Shown here in pieces: positions 41,872-51,145 of a DNA stretch of 64,000 bases. Each line of letters opens with the position of its first letter. Within the stretch, counting starts at the first letter, position 1. The stretch comes from Deltaproteobacteria bacterium. Lineage in GTDB: Bacteria; Desulfobacterota; Desulfobacteria; Desulfobacterales; SpSt-501. Position numbers and translations under genes: made by a program. The notes under the pieces are model-generated. The model ran no database searches and had not been told where the DNA came from. It saw nothing but the letters and a program-made list of their open reading frames with translations. The DNA is taken from the NCBI GenBank assembly GCA_016219005.1, contig JACRCN010000026.1, positions 62,001-126,000 on the forward strand, read 5' to 3'.

Positions 41872-42726
41872 GTGGTTGAAAAACCCCATACCAAACAGAA
41901 GCGTCTGATCCCATCCTTTCGCGAATCCAAGCAGCGCGGGGAAAAAGTCACCATGATCACGGTCTACGATTACCCGATGGCCCGGCTGGTAGACCAGTCA
42001 ACGGCCGAACTGATCTTGGTAGGGGACTCCCTCGGCATGGTCATCCAGGGGCTGGAGCACACCAACCCGGTCACACTGGATGAAATGATCTACCATGTTA
42101 AAGCAGTGCGGCGCGGGGCGCCCAACACCTTGATCGTAGGGGATCTTCCGTTCATGAGCTATCAGATCAGCCCCGAGCAGGCGCTGATGACCGCCGGAAG
42201 AGTCGTGAAGGAAGGCGGGGCGGATTGCGTCAAGCTGGAGGGAGGGATCCATATGGCGCACCAGGTGGAGCGCATTGTCCAAGCCGGCATCCCGGTGATC
42301 GGGCACATCGGCTTGACGCCTCAGAGCGCGTCCGCCCTGGGGGGCTTCAAAGTTCAGGGCCGGACCCAGGCGGAAGCCGAACGACTGATTCTGGATGCCA
42401 AGGCTCTCGATGCCGCCGGAGTCTTCGCCATGGTCCTGGAATGCATCCCCGCCGGAGTCGCCAAGGCCATCACCACTTCGGTCAATCCCCTGACGATCGG
42501 CGTCGGTGCGGGGCTTTTCACGGATGGGCAGAACCTCAATGCCTACGATCTGCTGGGCATTTTCGATCGCTTCGTGCCCAAGTTTGCCAAGCAGTATTGC
42601 AGCATCGCTCCGCAAATCCGGGAGACCTTCAATTCATTCACAGACGAGGTCCGTTCGGGGACATACCCCGCCCCGGAAAATTGCTTCACGGGCAGCGATG
42701 AAATTCGAAAACTATATCCTGTTTGA
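41872..42726 (+). CDS. PanB-family enzyme (ketopantoate hydroxymethyltransferase-like), paralogue 1
   Basis: A 284-aa TIM-barrel protein of the PEP mutase/isocitrate lyase superfamily, PanB branch. Active-site positions of PanB are retained: VGDSLGMVIQG, VGDLPFMSY (Asp), DCVKLEGG (Lys), GHIGLTPQS (His) and MVLECIP (Glu). The GTG start has AAGGAG upstream. No panC or panD lies nearby. A second PanB paralogue follows two genes later, with a LarA homologue between them, so a catabolic retro-aldol type reaction on a branched 2-oxoacid is as plausible as pantothenate synthesis. Confidence 0.82.
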   Translation: MVEKPHTKQKRLIPSFRESKQRGEKVTMITVYDYPMARLVDQSTAELILVGDSLGMVIQGLEHTNPVTLDEMIYHVKAVRRGAPNTLIVGDLPFMSYQISPEQALMTAGRVVKEGGADCVKLEGGIHMAHQVERIVQAGIPVIGHIGLTPQSASALGGFKVQGRTQAEAERLILDAKALDAAGVFAMVLECIPAGVAKAITTSVNPLTIGVGAGLFTDGQNLNAYDLLGIFDRFVPKFAKQYCSIAPQIRETFNSFTDEVRSGTYPAPENCFTGSDEIRKLYPV

Positions 42727-42752
42727 TAAATCTTGAATGCAGAGGTGAAAAG

Positions 42753-44060
42753 ATGGCGTTTAGATCATTTTCGTTGCGCTACGGCAGGAGCAACGTTTCC
42801 TTCGAGTTGCCGGAGGACCAGATTTCCACCGTCATCACCGGCAGGGAAGTCAAGGCCATCGACAATCTGGAGGAAGCCTATCTCCACGCCCTGGACCACC
42901 CCATCGATTCCGCTCCTCTCCGCTACATGGTCAAACCCGGCGAGACCGTGGCGATCGCGGTCAGCGACATCACGCGTGTCTGGCAGAAAAACGACCAGAC
43001 CCTGCCGCTGCTTCTGAATTACTTGAACGATGCCGGGATACCCGACGAGAATATCCGCGTCATCATCGCCGTCGGCGGGCATCGCCAGAACACAGATGCC
43101 GAGTTCCAGGAGATCTGCGGCTCTGATGTCTGCCATCGCGTGCGGGTGGTCAATCACCAGTCCTGGGAAACGGAAGACATGGTTCCCATCGGCCGGACAA
43201 GCAGGGGCACGCAGGTTTCGATCAACAAGATTGCGGCCTCAGCCGACCGGATTCTCCTGACAGGCGGAGTGGTTTACCATTACATGGTGGGCTACGGCGG
43301 AGGCCGCAAGTCGGTCATCCCGGGCATTTGCTCGCTCGATACCATCAAGCAAAACCACCTCTGGGTGCTGGGGCAAAAAGTCGGTGCGGGAACCAATCCG
43401 CTTTGTGCCTCCGGGTCGACTGCAGACAATCCTTTGCACGAGGACATGATGGAAATCGCCGCCCTGGTGCGCCCTGACTTTTTGATCAACATCGTGCCGA
43501 ATTTGGCCGGTGAAATCGCCGGGATTTTCGCCGGGAACTGGGCCTCCGCCTGGTGGAAAGCGACCCGAATGGTGGACGATATCTTCGGTGTACCCATCGA
43601 AGAAGAGTCCGATATCGTCATCGCCACCGCCGGTGGTTACCCCAAGGATATCAACCTCTACCAGAGCCAGAAAACCATTGACAACGCCTGGCACGCCATG
43701 AAGCCGAATGGAGTCGCGATCATTCTCGCGGAGTGCCCGGACATAAGAGAGCCCAAGGAGTTTTTCGACTGGTTCGAGCACCGGGATCGCCTGGAAATGG
43801 AAAAGGCCTTGCGGGCGAACTACGTGTTGGCCGGATGGCTTGCGTTCCACCAGTTCGAATACCGTGACAAGGGGTTGATAATTCTGGTAACGCGCGAAGA
43901 AAATTTCCGCCATGCGGAGAAGGCGCAGCTGTATCCGGTCGCCTCCATCGAAGAAGCGCTACGGGTGTCGTACTCCCATTGTGGCACACCCAAGCCCCGC
44001 ATCACCGTGATGCCACAAGGGGCTAACACATTGCCGTTGCTGAAGAAGCGGTATGCGTAA
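42753..44060 (+). CDS. LarA-family (nickel-pincer) 2-hydroxyacid racemase/epimerase homologue
   Basis: A 435-aa DUF2088/LarA protein. LarA landmarks are present: DITRVWQKN, VGGHRQNTDAEF, YHYMVGYGGGRKSVIPGIC (the Lys that tethers the nickel-pincer cofactor and a catalytic His region) and NPLHEDMMEIA. The family racemises or epimerises 2-hydroxyacids using a nickel pincer nucleotide made by LarBCE, whose genes are not in the window. ATG 42753 has GAGGTG upstream. It is flanked on both sides by PanB paralogues, 26 and 43 bases away. Substrate unknown. Confidence 0.82.
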   Translation: MAFRSFSLRYGRSNVSFELPEDQISTVITGREVKAIDNLEEAYLHALDHPIDSAPLRYMVKPGETVAIAVSDITRVWQKNDQTLPLLLNYLNDAGIPDENIRVIIAVGGHRQNTDAEFQEICGSDVCHRVRVVNHQSWETEDMVPIGRTSRGTQVSINKIAASADRILLTGGVVYHYMVGYGGGRKSVIPGICSLDTIKQNHLWVLGQKVGAGTNPLCASGSTADNPLHEDMMEIAALVRPDFLINIVPNLAGEIAGIFAGNWASAWWKATRMVDDIFGVPIEEESDIVIATAGGYPKDINLYQSQKTIDNAWHAMKPNGVAIILAECPDIREPKEFFDWFEHRDRLEMEKALRANYVLAGWLAFHQFEYRDKGLIILVTREENFRHAEKAQLYPVASIEEALRVSYSHCGTPKPRITVMPQGANTLPLLKKRYA

Positions 44061-44103
44061 TCGTCTAGACATTAGAAAACCAAAACCAAAAAAGGAGAAT
44101 CGT

Positions 44104-44976
44104 ATGAAAAAGAAGCTGACCCGTTTCGACCTGCAGCAGATGAAGGAAAAGGGTGAAAAGGCCGTGTGGATGACGGCCTACGATTTCACCACGGCCCAGC
44201 TGGCCGAAAGGGCCGGCATGGACATGCTGCTCGTGGGCGACAGCCTGGGCATGGCCGTTTACGGCTACCCGGGGACCATCCCCGTGACGCTTGATCAGAG
44301 CATGTACCACACCGAGGCCGTGCGTCGCGGCGCGCCCAACACCTTCGTGATCGGCGACATGCCCTTCGGTTCCTACCACGGCAGCGTCAACGACGCGGTT
44401 CAGAACGCGGTGCAGTACCACAAGAAGTGCGGGGTGGACTGCATCAAGCTCGAAGGCGGCACGCGGGTGGCCCACATCATCCGGGCGATATCCGACAGCG
44501 GCATGCTCGTCATGGGCCACGTCGGTCTGACCCCCCAGAGCACGGGGGCTCTCGGCGGGTTCAAGGCCCAGGGCCGCACCGCCGAAGCGGCCCTCGCCAT
44601 CATGGAGGATGCGGAGGCGGTCTACGAGGCCGGCGCTTTTGCCATGCTGGTGGAGGCCGTCCCGCCCGAGGTCACCCGGATCATCGCCAAGGAGCTGCCC
44701 ATCCCCATCTACGGCATCGGCGCGGGGGTTGATTGCGACGGCCAGGTCATGATCGTCTCGGACATCCTCGGCATCTTCCAGGCCTTCACGCCCAAGTTCG
44801 TCAAGAAGTACGCAAATCTCGGCGCCGAGATGTCGAAAGTGTTCGAGGCCTACATCCATGACGTGCGCACGGGCAAATTCCCGGCCGAGGAGCACACCTA
44901 CCGCATGATCGACGGTGAGCTCAGGAAGCTCACGGCCCTGCGCAAGAAAGGGCACTCAAAAGGAAAAAAACAGTAG
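44104..44976 (+). CDS. PanB-family enzyme, paralogue 2
   Basis: A 290-aa PanB homologue with the catalytic set VGDSLGMAVYG, IGDMPFGSYHG, DCIKLEGG, GHVGLTPQS and LVEAVPPE. It ends with the EEHTYRM tail seen in PanB proteins (paralogue 1 lacks it). ATG 44104 has AAAGGAG upstream. The two paralogues clearly differ in sequence, so this is not a recent duplication; they may act on different substrates or as a heteromer. One may be the housekeeping panB, but no pantothenate neighbours are seen. Confidence 0.82.
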   Translation: MKKKLTRFDLQQMKEKGEKAVWMTAYDFTTAQLAERAGMDMLLVGDSLGMAVYGYPGTIPVTLDQSMYHTEAVRRGAPNTFVIGDMPFGSYHGSVNDAVQNAVQYHKKCGVDCIKLEGGTRVAHIIRAISDSGMLVMGHVGLTPQSTGALGGFKAQGRTAEAALAIMEDAEAVYEAGAFAMLVEAVPPEVTRIIAKELPIPIYGIGAGVDCDGQVMIVSDILGIFQAFTPKFVKKYANLGAEMSKVFEAYIHDVRTGKFPAEEHTYRMIDGELRKLTALRKKGHSKGKKQ

Positions 44977-44990
44977 AGATCAAGGATCGT

Positions 44991-45049
44991 GAAGCCGGAG
45001 ACTTTGGACAAGGCCATGTTCTGCCCCGCAACTCTAAGCCTCCGGCTTC
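44991..45049. repeat. 10-bp perfect inverted repeat between panB paralogue 2 and the MFS gene
   Basis: GAAGCCGGAG (44991-45000) and CTCCGGCTTC (45040-45049) could form a stem with a 39-nt loop. There is no T-run, so it is not a classical terminator. It may affect differential expression within the operon or be a small mobile scar. Confidence 0.4.
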
Positions 45050-45165
45050 AAGCTTCAACGCCCTTTTCACAAAGCTTCAAACCAGTTAGGGCTTTTTCCC
45101 AAGGTTTTGTATTGGAAGCCATGTAACCATTCCTCTCGAATTTGAGTAGGAGATCTCAAGAGTTG

Positions 45166-46422
45166 ATGATAGATATCAACAAAAAACCTTCCTCCGCAGG
45201 AGATCGAAATCAAAATGGGACGGTGCCAAGAGGCCTTCCAACATCCGGGGTTATCCTTCCGGTAGTACTCACTCTATTGGTCCAGGCTTCGGTTTCAATG
45301 AGCGCGGTAGCCATTCCGGTGTTTATGCCAGTGGCGGCCGGCGAATTAAATATCCCCCCCAGCTATGTCGGGATCTTCATGTCTTTGATCTATTTGGCTG
45401 CGACAGCTTTCGCACCGGTCAGCGGATATTTTATCGACCGGTTCGGGCCAATTTGCGTAAGCCAATTTTGCCTGATCTTATGTGCTCTGGGATTGGGGGC
45501 ATTTTCAATCCCGGCTATCCCCATGATGATCATCGGGGCATTGATCATGGGAATCGGTTACGGACCTGTGACACCGGCCAGTTCCCATTTGCTGGTCCGA
45601 ACCACGCCTTTTTCGATGATGTCCGTCGTCTTTTCTATTAAGCAGACCGGGGTACCCATCGGCGGGGCCATGGCCGGCGCGATTGTCCCGCATCTTGTTA
45701 TTTTCTGTGGTTGGAAAATGTCAGCATTAGTGGTGGGGGCATTGAGTTTGATCCTTAGCATTTCCCTGCACCATTATCGAAAACAGTTCGATACAGAGCG
45801 TTCCAAACTATCCCGGCTTTCCTGGAAAAATGTAATGGAGTCTATAAAAATGACGGTTGTCCACCCGGAATTGCGCTATATCGTCATCGCTTCATTTTTC
45901 TTTTCCACGATGCAATTGTGCCTGGTTTCCTTTATCGTTACTTATTTAATAGAAGACGTGCAGATGACGCTGATCCAGGCTGGGATTCTCCTGGCCACGG
46001 CCCAAGCCGGTGGAATCATCGGGCGAATCGTATGGGGTGCGTTGGCCGATCGGTGCGTAAAGCCCCGTCTGATGCTTGGTATTTTAGGCATTGCCATGAC
46101 TGCCGGTGCGCTGTCATCGGCTGCTTTCTCACTACAATGGCCCTTTTTTGCAGTGTTGATAGTCTGCGCTCTTTTCGGAGCCGCTGCAATCGGTTGGAAC
46201 GGTGTCTTTCTCGCCGAGGTCGCCCGCGTTGCAAAGCCTGAGCTTACCGCGATGGCGACCGGCGGATCCCTTTTCTTCACATTTGCCGGCATCTTGGTCG
46301 GGCTTCCTGCTTTTTCTTTGATTGTTGAAAAAAGCGGCAGCTACCCGCTCGGATTCGGCATCACTGCAGTCGCAACATTTGTCTGTGGCATGGTTCTGTT
46401 GTTTTCTCATAAATCGCGCTGA
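45166..46422 (+). CDS. MFS transporter, monocarboxylate-porter-like
   Basis: A 418-aa protein with twelve hydrophobic segments in two halves. The loop GYFIDRFGP after helix 2 is the MFS motif, with a counterpart GALADRCVKPRLML in the second half. The profile resembles oxalate/formate or monocarboxylate-type MFS carriers (SVSMSAVAIPVFMPVAAGELNIPPSYVGIF). I chose ATG 45166; TTG/GTG-type upstream starts are possible, with AGGAG at 45148. It likely imports the acid handled by the PanB/LarA enzymes. Confidence 0.85.
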   Translation: MIDINKKPSSAGDRNQNGTVPRGLPTSGVILPVVLTLLVQASVSMSAVAIPVFMPVAAGELNIPPSYVGIFMSLIYLAATAFAPVSGYFIDRFGPICVSQFCLILCALGLGAFSIPAIPMMIIGALIMGIGYGPVTPASSHLLVRTTPFSMMSVVFSIKQTGVPIGGAMAGAIVPHLVIFCGWKMSALVVGALSLILSISLHHYRKQFDTERSKLSRLSWKNVMESIKMTVVHPELRYIVIASFFFSTMQLCLVSFIVTYLIEDVQMTLIQAGILLATAQAGGIIGRIVWGALADRCVKPRLMLGILGIAMTAGALSSAAFSLQWPFFAVLIVCALFGAAAIGWNGVFLAEVARVAKPELTAMATGGSLFFTFAGILVGLPAFSLIVEKSGSYPLGFGITAVATFVCGMVLLFSHKSR

Positions 46423-46450
46423 AGATAATTCCATCCGGGAGGAGGCCAAA

Positions 46451-46642
46451 ATGTCGGCAGACTACGGCAAGGTCATTGTGACGGACATCAAGATCCCTTT
46501 TAGTTCAATGGTCGTTCTTATGGTCAAATGGGCGGTGGCAACCATACCGGCATTGATCATTTTGATTTTGATTGGATCGATCGCATTTGGGATCATCAAT
46601 GCGCTCTTGGGCAGCGGGCACATGAGGATGTGGTGGATGTGA
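46451..46642 (+). CDS. 63-aa single-pass membrane protein
   Basis: ATG 46451 has a very strong GGGAGGAGG site. The protein (MSADYGKVIVTDIKIPFSSM...) has one long hydrophobic segment (TIPALIILILIGSIAFGIINALL, about residues 32-54). It lies 28 bases after the MFS gene and is probably cotranscribed. It could be an accessory to the carrier; no family is recognised. Confidence 0.65.
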   Translation: MSADYGKVIVTDIKIPFSSMVVLMVKWAVATIPALIILILIGSIAFGIINALLGSGHMRMWWM

Positions 46643-47136
46643 ACAGTTGGGGGTTTGCAGTCTGACTCCCGTGCGTCTTCTTCCTTCTCCTCGGGCTCAC
46701 CTACTTCTCCCCCAACACCCACATCCCTCGTTTTGCAGCTTAAAATGTGCTTGTCGGGAGGAATAGGTGAACGTCCCCCGCTTTCCTCTAACAGTCATCT
46801 CAGGAATAGCAGATCGCAGCCGAGGGCAAGGCGCACACCGCAGGAAAAGCGACGCAACCGCGCCAGGTCGTGAGCATTTTTCAGAGACGGGCCACGCCGC
46901 CAGCGACTGTCAGGTGCATTTTTGAGACAGCTTCCCATAAGATTAGGTTCCCGGCTTTTACCAGGGTGCTCTCGGTCGGTTGCGCGCGGCGGCAAGCCTG
47001 ATTATATTCGACAACTCTTGGAGATCGACTGCACCGGGGCTCGAGTCGACATGTGTGATCGCCGGTGTGAGACCGGCTCAAGCAATGCGGCAGGAGATTC
47101 GACTGCGGGGGAAATCATCCCGGGATGGAGACCAAA
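46643..47136. other. Intergenic region holding the second 145-bp repeat
   Basis: Apart from the repeat at 46791-46934 and the region before lemA, I see no gene or RNA here. Confidence 0.5.
46791..46934. repeat. 145-bp dispersed intergenic repeat, copy 2
   Basis: The same orientation and the same ordered blocks as 16670-16814 (AATAGCAGATC, CGAGGGCAAGGCGCAC, GCAACCGCG, GCCGCCA, GAGACAGCTTC). By eye the copies agree at about four of five positions, with a one-base length difference. Terminal inverted repeats are retained. Confidence 0.8.
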
Positions 47137-47724
47137 ATGAAAAAGAGGATATCCGTTTTGGCAGTGATGGCGGCCGCGGTGATGGCACTTGTCAGCTGCG
47201 GCTACAACACCATGCAGCAACAGGAAGAAAAAGTCTTCAAGTCCTGGGGGGATGTGGAAGCCAGCCTTCAGCGGCGCGCGGATCTGATCCCCAACCTGGT
47301 GGAAACCGTCAAGGGCTACGCCTCTCATGAGCGCGAAACCCTCGAGGCGGTGATCAATGCCCGCGCCAAAGCCACTTCGGTCAAGCTGTCCGCCGACGAC
47401 CTCGGCGATGCGGCCGCGCTGCAGCGGCTGCAGCAATCCCAGGCAGAGCTCTCCTCGGCACTCTCGCGGCTGCTGGTGGTGGTTGAGCGGTACCCTGACC
47501 TCAAAGCCAACGAAAACTTCAAGGACCTGCAGAACCAGCTCGAAGGCACTGAGAACCGGATCAACGTCGCACGCCAGCGCTACAACCAGGCCGCCGAAGA
47601 GTTCAACAGCTCGATCCGCAGCTTCCCCAACAGCCTCACCAACAGCCTGCTGCTGCACCTTAAACGCAAGGAGTACATCAAGGCCGATGAAGCGGCCAAG
47701 GCCGCACCCAAGGTGAAATTCTGA
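47137..47724 (+). CDS. lemA: LemA-family lipoprotein
   Basis: A 195-aa protein. The signal peptide ends in a lipobox (MALVSCGYN, Cys modified), followed by the LemA helical domain: [30 protein letters not shown] and the C-terminal [12 protein letters not shown]-like segment. LemA proteins sit at the envelope, with unclear function. ATG 47137 has GGAG 6 bases upstream. It is followed 13 bases later by a TPM-domain gene; LemA-TPM pairs are a recurrent arrangement. Confidence 0.88.
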   Translation: MKKRISVLAVMAAAVMALVSCGYNTMQQQEEKVFKSWGDVEASLQRRADLIPNLVETVKGYASHERETLEAVINARAKATSVKLSADDLGDAAALQRLQQSQAELSSALSRLLVVVERYPDLKANENFKDLQNQLEGTENRINVARQRYNQAAEEFNSSIRSFPNSLTNSLLLHLKRKEYIKADEAAKAAPKVKF

Positions 47725-47737
47725 AACGGTACGGGCC

Positions 47738-48655
47738 ATGATCGCCAAATCGACCATAGCTCGATCCCTGCGTGCCGCCATCGTCGCAGCACTGAGCGTG
47801 GTGGTGCTGGCCTACAACAGCCTTGCCATGGATGTTCCGCCGCTGCGGGGACGGGTCAACGACTTCGCCGGGTTGCTCTCGACGGGGGTTGTGAACCAGC
47901 TCGATCTCCTCTTGAAGGATTTCGAACAGAAACAGTCCACCCAGATCGTAGTGCTCATCGTCCCGTCATTGGAGGGGGATTCCCTGGAAGATTTTTCCAT
48001 GCGGGTGGCCGAGCAGTGGAAGATCGGGCACAAGGGCCTCGACAACGGGGCCATCTTGCTGATCTCTCGGGCGGACCGCAAGGTCCGGATCGAGGTGGGC
48101 TACGGGCTCGAAGGCAGGCTCACCGATCTCAAGGCGGGACGCATCATCCGGGAGGTTATTCTTCCAAAATTCCGGGCGCAGCGCTTCGATCAGGGGGTGG
48201 CAAACGGCGTGCAGGCCATGATCGACAGCGTGACAGGCGAGTTCAAGGCGGATCCCCGCAAAGACACCGGCGGCTTCGACCCGAGGACACTGAGCGATGC
48301 CATCCCCTTTCTGATCCTGTTCATTTTCCTGGTGTATTCCCTGGGCCGGGTGAGCAGGGCTTTGGGCACGGCCGGCGGGGGGGTTCTCATGCCGTTGCTG
48401 GGTCACATGGCGTTTTCGCCAGGGATGGGAATTTCGATCGCTTTGACGGGCATCGGGCTGGCTTCCGGTTTCATCATTTCTCTGATGGCCGGTTTGGCGC
48501 ATGCAGGGAATGTGCGTAATTACGGCCGGCGACCCCGGCGACCCGGTGGATGGGGCGGCGAATTTCCATTTGACGGGGGATTTTCCACCGGCGGAGGTGG
48601 ATTCTCCGGCGGCGGCGGCGGGTTCGGGGGCGGTGGCGCCTCCGGCAGTTGGTGA
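47738..48655 (+). CDS. TPM-domain membrane protein (YgcG type) with Gly-rich tail
   Basis: A 305-aa protein. It has a signal peptide (residues about 10-30), then a TPM domain: RGRVNDFAGLLSTGVVNQLDLLL, TQIVVLIVPSLEGDSLEDFSMRVAEQWKIG, NGAILLISRADRKVRIEVGYGLEGRLTD. Two hydrophobic segments (about 185-200 and 215-252) precede a glycine/serine-rich C-terminus (GGGGFSGGGGGFGGGGASGSW). TPM domains are found in envelope and thylakoid proteins, and this subfamily commonly partners LemA. The exact role is unknown. Confidence 0.85.
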   Translation: MIAKSTIARSLRAAIVAALSVVVLAYNSLAMDVPPLRGRVNDFAGLLSTGVVNQLDLLLKDFEQKQSTQIVVLIVPSLEGDSLEDFSMRVAEQWKIGHKGLDNGAILLISRADRKVRIEVGYGLEGRLTDLKAGRIIREVILPKFRAQRFDQGVANGVQAMIDSVTGEFKADPRKDTGGFDPRTLSDAIPFLILFIFLVYSLGRVSRALGTAGGGVLMPLLGHMAFSPGMGISIALTGIGLASGFIISLMAGLAHAGNVRNYGRRPRRPGGWGGEFPFDGGFSTGGGGFSGGGGGFGGGGASGSW

Positions 48656-48667
48656 GCAGGGGAACAG

Positions 48668-49330
48668 ATGAAAAGGCTGGTAGAGCGCTTTCTTCCTCAG
48701 TCGGAGCAGCAGAAAATCGAATCCTGCATTCGCGAAGCGGAAAGCCGCACGCGCGGCGAGATCATGGTCCTGGTGGAAGCGTCCAGCTACCATTATCCCG
48801 TGGCCGATCTCCGTGCTGCGGCGGCCTTGGCCTTTCCCATCGCCCTCGCCCTGACACCCTTTTGGGGAGGGCTCTTCTGGGCCGGCCCGTCCAACCTGTG
48901 GATCTTCATGGGGACGCTGATTCCCCTGTTTCTGGTTTTTCATGCTATCGTCAAGCACGTCCCCCCCTTGAAGCGCATTTTCATTTCCGACATGGAAATG
49001 GAAGCGGAGGTGCAGGAGGCCGCCGAAATCCAGTTCTATAAAAAAGGCGTTTACCGGACGCGCGAGGAGACCGGAGTGCTAATTTACGTTTCCGTGTTCG
49101 AACGCAAGGTCCGGGTGCTGGGCGACCGGGGTCTCAACGCCAGAATCCCCGAGGGGTACTGGAAGGACATCGTTGCCACGATCGTGCCGGGGTTCCGCAA
49201 AGGACGGCCGGCGGAAAGCATCTGCCAGGCCGTTGCCAGGATTTCGGATGTGCTGGAAGAAAAGTTCCCGGTGAGGATGGGTGACAAGGACGAGCTTAAG
49301 AACCTGATAGTGGAAGACAGGCGTGCATGA
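48668..49330 (+). CDS. Second TPM-domain membrane protein
   Basis: A 220-aa protein without a signal peptide. An N-terminal TPM half (ESCIREAESRTRGEIMVLVEASSYHYPVADL) is interrupted by two membrane helices (about 56-75 and 77-98). The TPM domain then resumes: EIQFYKKGVYRTREETGVLIYVSVFERKVRVLGDRGLNARI, with an extended C-terminal helix. It lies 12 bases after the first TPM gene, overlapping the start of the aminotransferase gene by 4 bases (ATGA). Probably part of one LemA/TPM envelope module. Confidence 0.82.
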   Translation: MKRLVERFLPQSEQQKIESCIREAESRTRGEIMVLVEASSYHYPVADLRAAAALAFPIALALTPFWGGLFWAGPSNLWIFMGTLIPLFLVFHAIVKHVPPLKRIFISDMEMEAEVQEAAEIQFYKKGVYRTREETGVLIYVSVFERKVRVLGDRGLNARIPEGYWKDIVATIVPGFRKGRPAESICQAVARISDVLEEKFPVRMGDKDELKNLIVEDRRA

Positions 49331-50670
49331 GGCATAAAATGGCTAAAATTCCAGGTGCGGTATTTCCCCGGCAGTTGGACAAAGTGCTTCCCTTGGCCGT
49401 AAGCTCCAAGGGCGTGTGGATTGAAACCAGCGACGGCAAGCGTTACCTGGACGCCAGCGGCGGGGCCGTGGTCGTCAACGTCGGCCACGGCCGCGAGGAA
49501 ATTGCGCAGGCGGTCTTCGAGCAACTGCGCAACCTCTCCTACGTGCACGGCACCATGTTCACCTCGTCCGCGCTCGAGGACCTCGCCCGGGCCCTGGCTG
49601 CCCGCACACCGGACGGACTGAACCGGTTCTATTTCATGACCTCCGGCTCCGAAGCGGTCGAGACCGCCGTCAAATTGGCGCGCCAGATTCAACTGGCACG
49701 AGGCTGCGCCGACCGGCAGGTGCTGATCTCGCGCTGGAAATCTTACCATGGCCTGACGCTGGGGGCCCTGGCCGCCGCAGGCCGCACCTCCTTCCGGGTG
49801 CCCTTCTACCCGATGATCCGCGACGCGGTGCACATTCCGCCGCCCTACTGCCTGCGCTGCTCCTACGGGCTCACCTACCCCGGCTGCCGCCTGCGCTGCG
49901 CCCTGGCGCTGGACGAGACGATTCACAACATCGGGCCGGGCGTGGTTTCGGCCTTCATCGCCGAAACCGTCGGCGGCGCGAGCATCGCCGTCTGCCCACC
50001 GCCCCCGGGGTACTGGCCGCTGGTGCGCGAAATCTGCGATCGCCACCAGGTCCTGCTCATCCTGGACGAGGTGATGTGCGGCATGGGCCGCACCGGAAAA
50101 TGGTTCGCCGCCGAGCATTACCAGGTGGTGCCGGACATCATGGTCCTGGGCAAGGGGCTTTCGGGCGGCACCATCGCGCTTTCAGCCGTGGCGACCTCCA
50201 CCGCTCACATGGAGACGGTCGCCGAAAACGGCGGCAGTTTTGCGCACGGGGGTACCTTCAGCCACAATTCCGTTGCCTGCGCCGCCGGGCTGGCCGCCGT
50301 GCGCATTCTGGAGCACGACGGCCTGGTGGAGCGCGCCGCCCGCGTGGGCGGGCAGATCGGCCGCAGGCTGAAAGAAAACTTGGGCGCATCGGCTCACGTC
50401 GCCGACATCCGCGGCCTCGGCATGATGTGGGGGATTGAGCTCGTCAAAGACCGGCAAACCCTTGCGCCGTTCCCGCGTGCAGAAAAAATCACGGAACGGT
50501 TGTATCGAGCGCTTTTCGAGCAGGGGATCATTCTCTACAAATCGGTCGGCATGGCCGGCACGGACGGCGACGGCCTTATCGTGGCCCCGCCGTTTGTCAT
50601 CACCGAAGAGCAGATCGACCTGGTCGTGGACAAACTGCGCCGGGCAATCGACACGATCCTGGGATCATAG
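49327..50670 (+). CDS. Class III PLP-dependent aminotransferase
   Basis: A 447-aa aspartate-aminotransferase-family (class III) protein: YLDASGGAVVVNVGHG, FMTSGSEAVETAVKLARQ, SRWKSYHGLTLGALA, LILDEVMCGMGRTGKWFAAEH and the PLP-lysine motif VLGKGLSGGTIALSAVATS. The insert CLRCSYGLTYPGCRLRCALAL, with four cysteines, is seen in a subset of these enzymes. The substrate cannot be read from sequence; 4-aminobutyrate-, ornithine- and omega-amino acid-type enzymes belong to the same fold. The start overlaps the TPM stop (ATGA). Confidence 0.85.
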   Translation: MRHKMAKIPGAVFPRQLDKVLPLAVSSKGVWIETSDGKRYLDASGGAVVVNVGHGREEIAQAVFEQLRNLSYVHGTMFTSSALEDLARALAARTPDGLNRFYFMTSGSEAVETAVKLARQIQLARGCADRQVLISRWKSYHGLTLGALAAAGRTSFRVPFYPMIRDAVHIPPPYCLRCSYGLTYPGCRLRCALALDETIHNIGPGVVSAFIAETVGGASIAVCPPPPGYWPLVREICDRHQVLLILDEVMCGMGRTGKWFAAEHYQVVPDIMVLGKGLSGGTIALSAVATSTAHMETVAENGGSFAHGGTFSHNSVACAAGLAAVRILEHDGLVERAARVGGQIGRRLKENLGASAHVADIRGLGMMWGIELVKDRQTLAPFPRAEKITERLYRALFEQGIILYKSVGMAGTDGDGLIVAPPFVITEEQIDLVVDKLRRAIDTILGS

Positions 50671-50783
50671 CGCTCAATTGCCATCCGCAGCCCGTCCTCG
50701 GCCTCCCCGAGGGTTTGGCTTCGGTGCGGACGCGCGAGAGATGTCCCCCCGATCGATCGGACCATGCCAAACGTGCGATCCGG

Positions 50784-50969
50784 TCAGGGGGTTAAGGGAA
50801 CATCGTTCCCCTCTGGGGATGAGTTCACGGCTGCATCCTGAGGCAAGTCGGAGCTATCATCGGGTCTGACTGTGTTTTTTTCCAGTTTGCGCTGCCTTTT
50901 CTCTTCTTGCTTCTTTTTCTTTGCCAATTCTTTCTGACGTTTTTCGGATTGAAATTTCGTTCTGGCCAA
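50784..50969 (-). CDS. Small lysine-rich conserved protein
   Basis: A 61-aa protein beginning (M)ARTKFQSEKRQKELAKKKKQ, strongly basic and helical, with an acidic Pro/Ser tail. I chose TTG 50969 because GGGGGTGA lies 5-7 bases upstream; the longer frame has no homology feel. Similar short KFQ-EKRQKELAKK proteins occur widely in deltaproteobacteria. RNA or ribosome binding is a guess from composition only. Confidence 0.6.
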   Translation of the reverse strand: MARTKFQSEKRQKELAKKKKQEEKRQRKLEKNTVRPDDSSDLPQDAAVNSSPEGNDVPLTP

Positions 50970-51145
50970 TAGGTCACCCCCTACTCTTTTATTTTCAATA
51001 ACGCATATGGATACTCCACTATACTTCAGAAGGGACATCGAGCACAAGGTATTGCAGCCTCCGGCGGCCAAGCCCACCTCCCCCAGAGGCCGCTTCATAC
51101 TCACGGGTTCCGGTTGCGGTTTGCGGCAGCCGGCACCCTTCAAAC

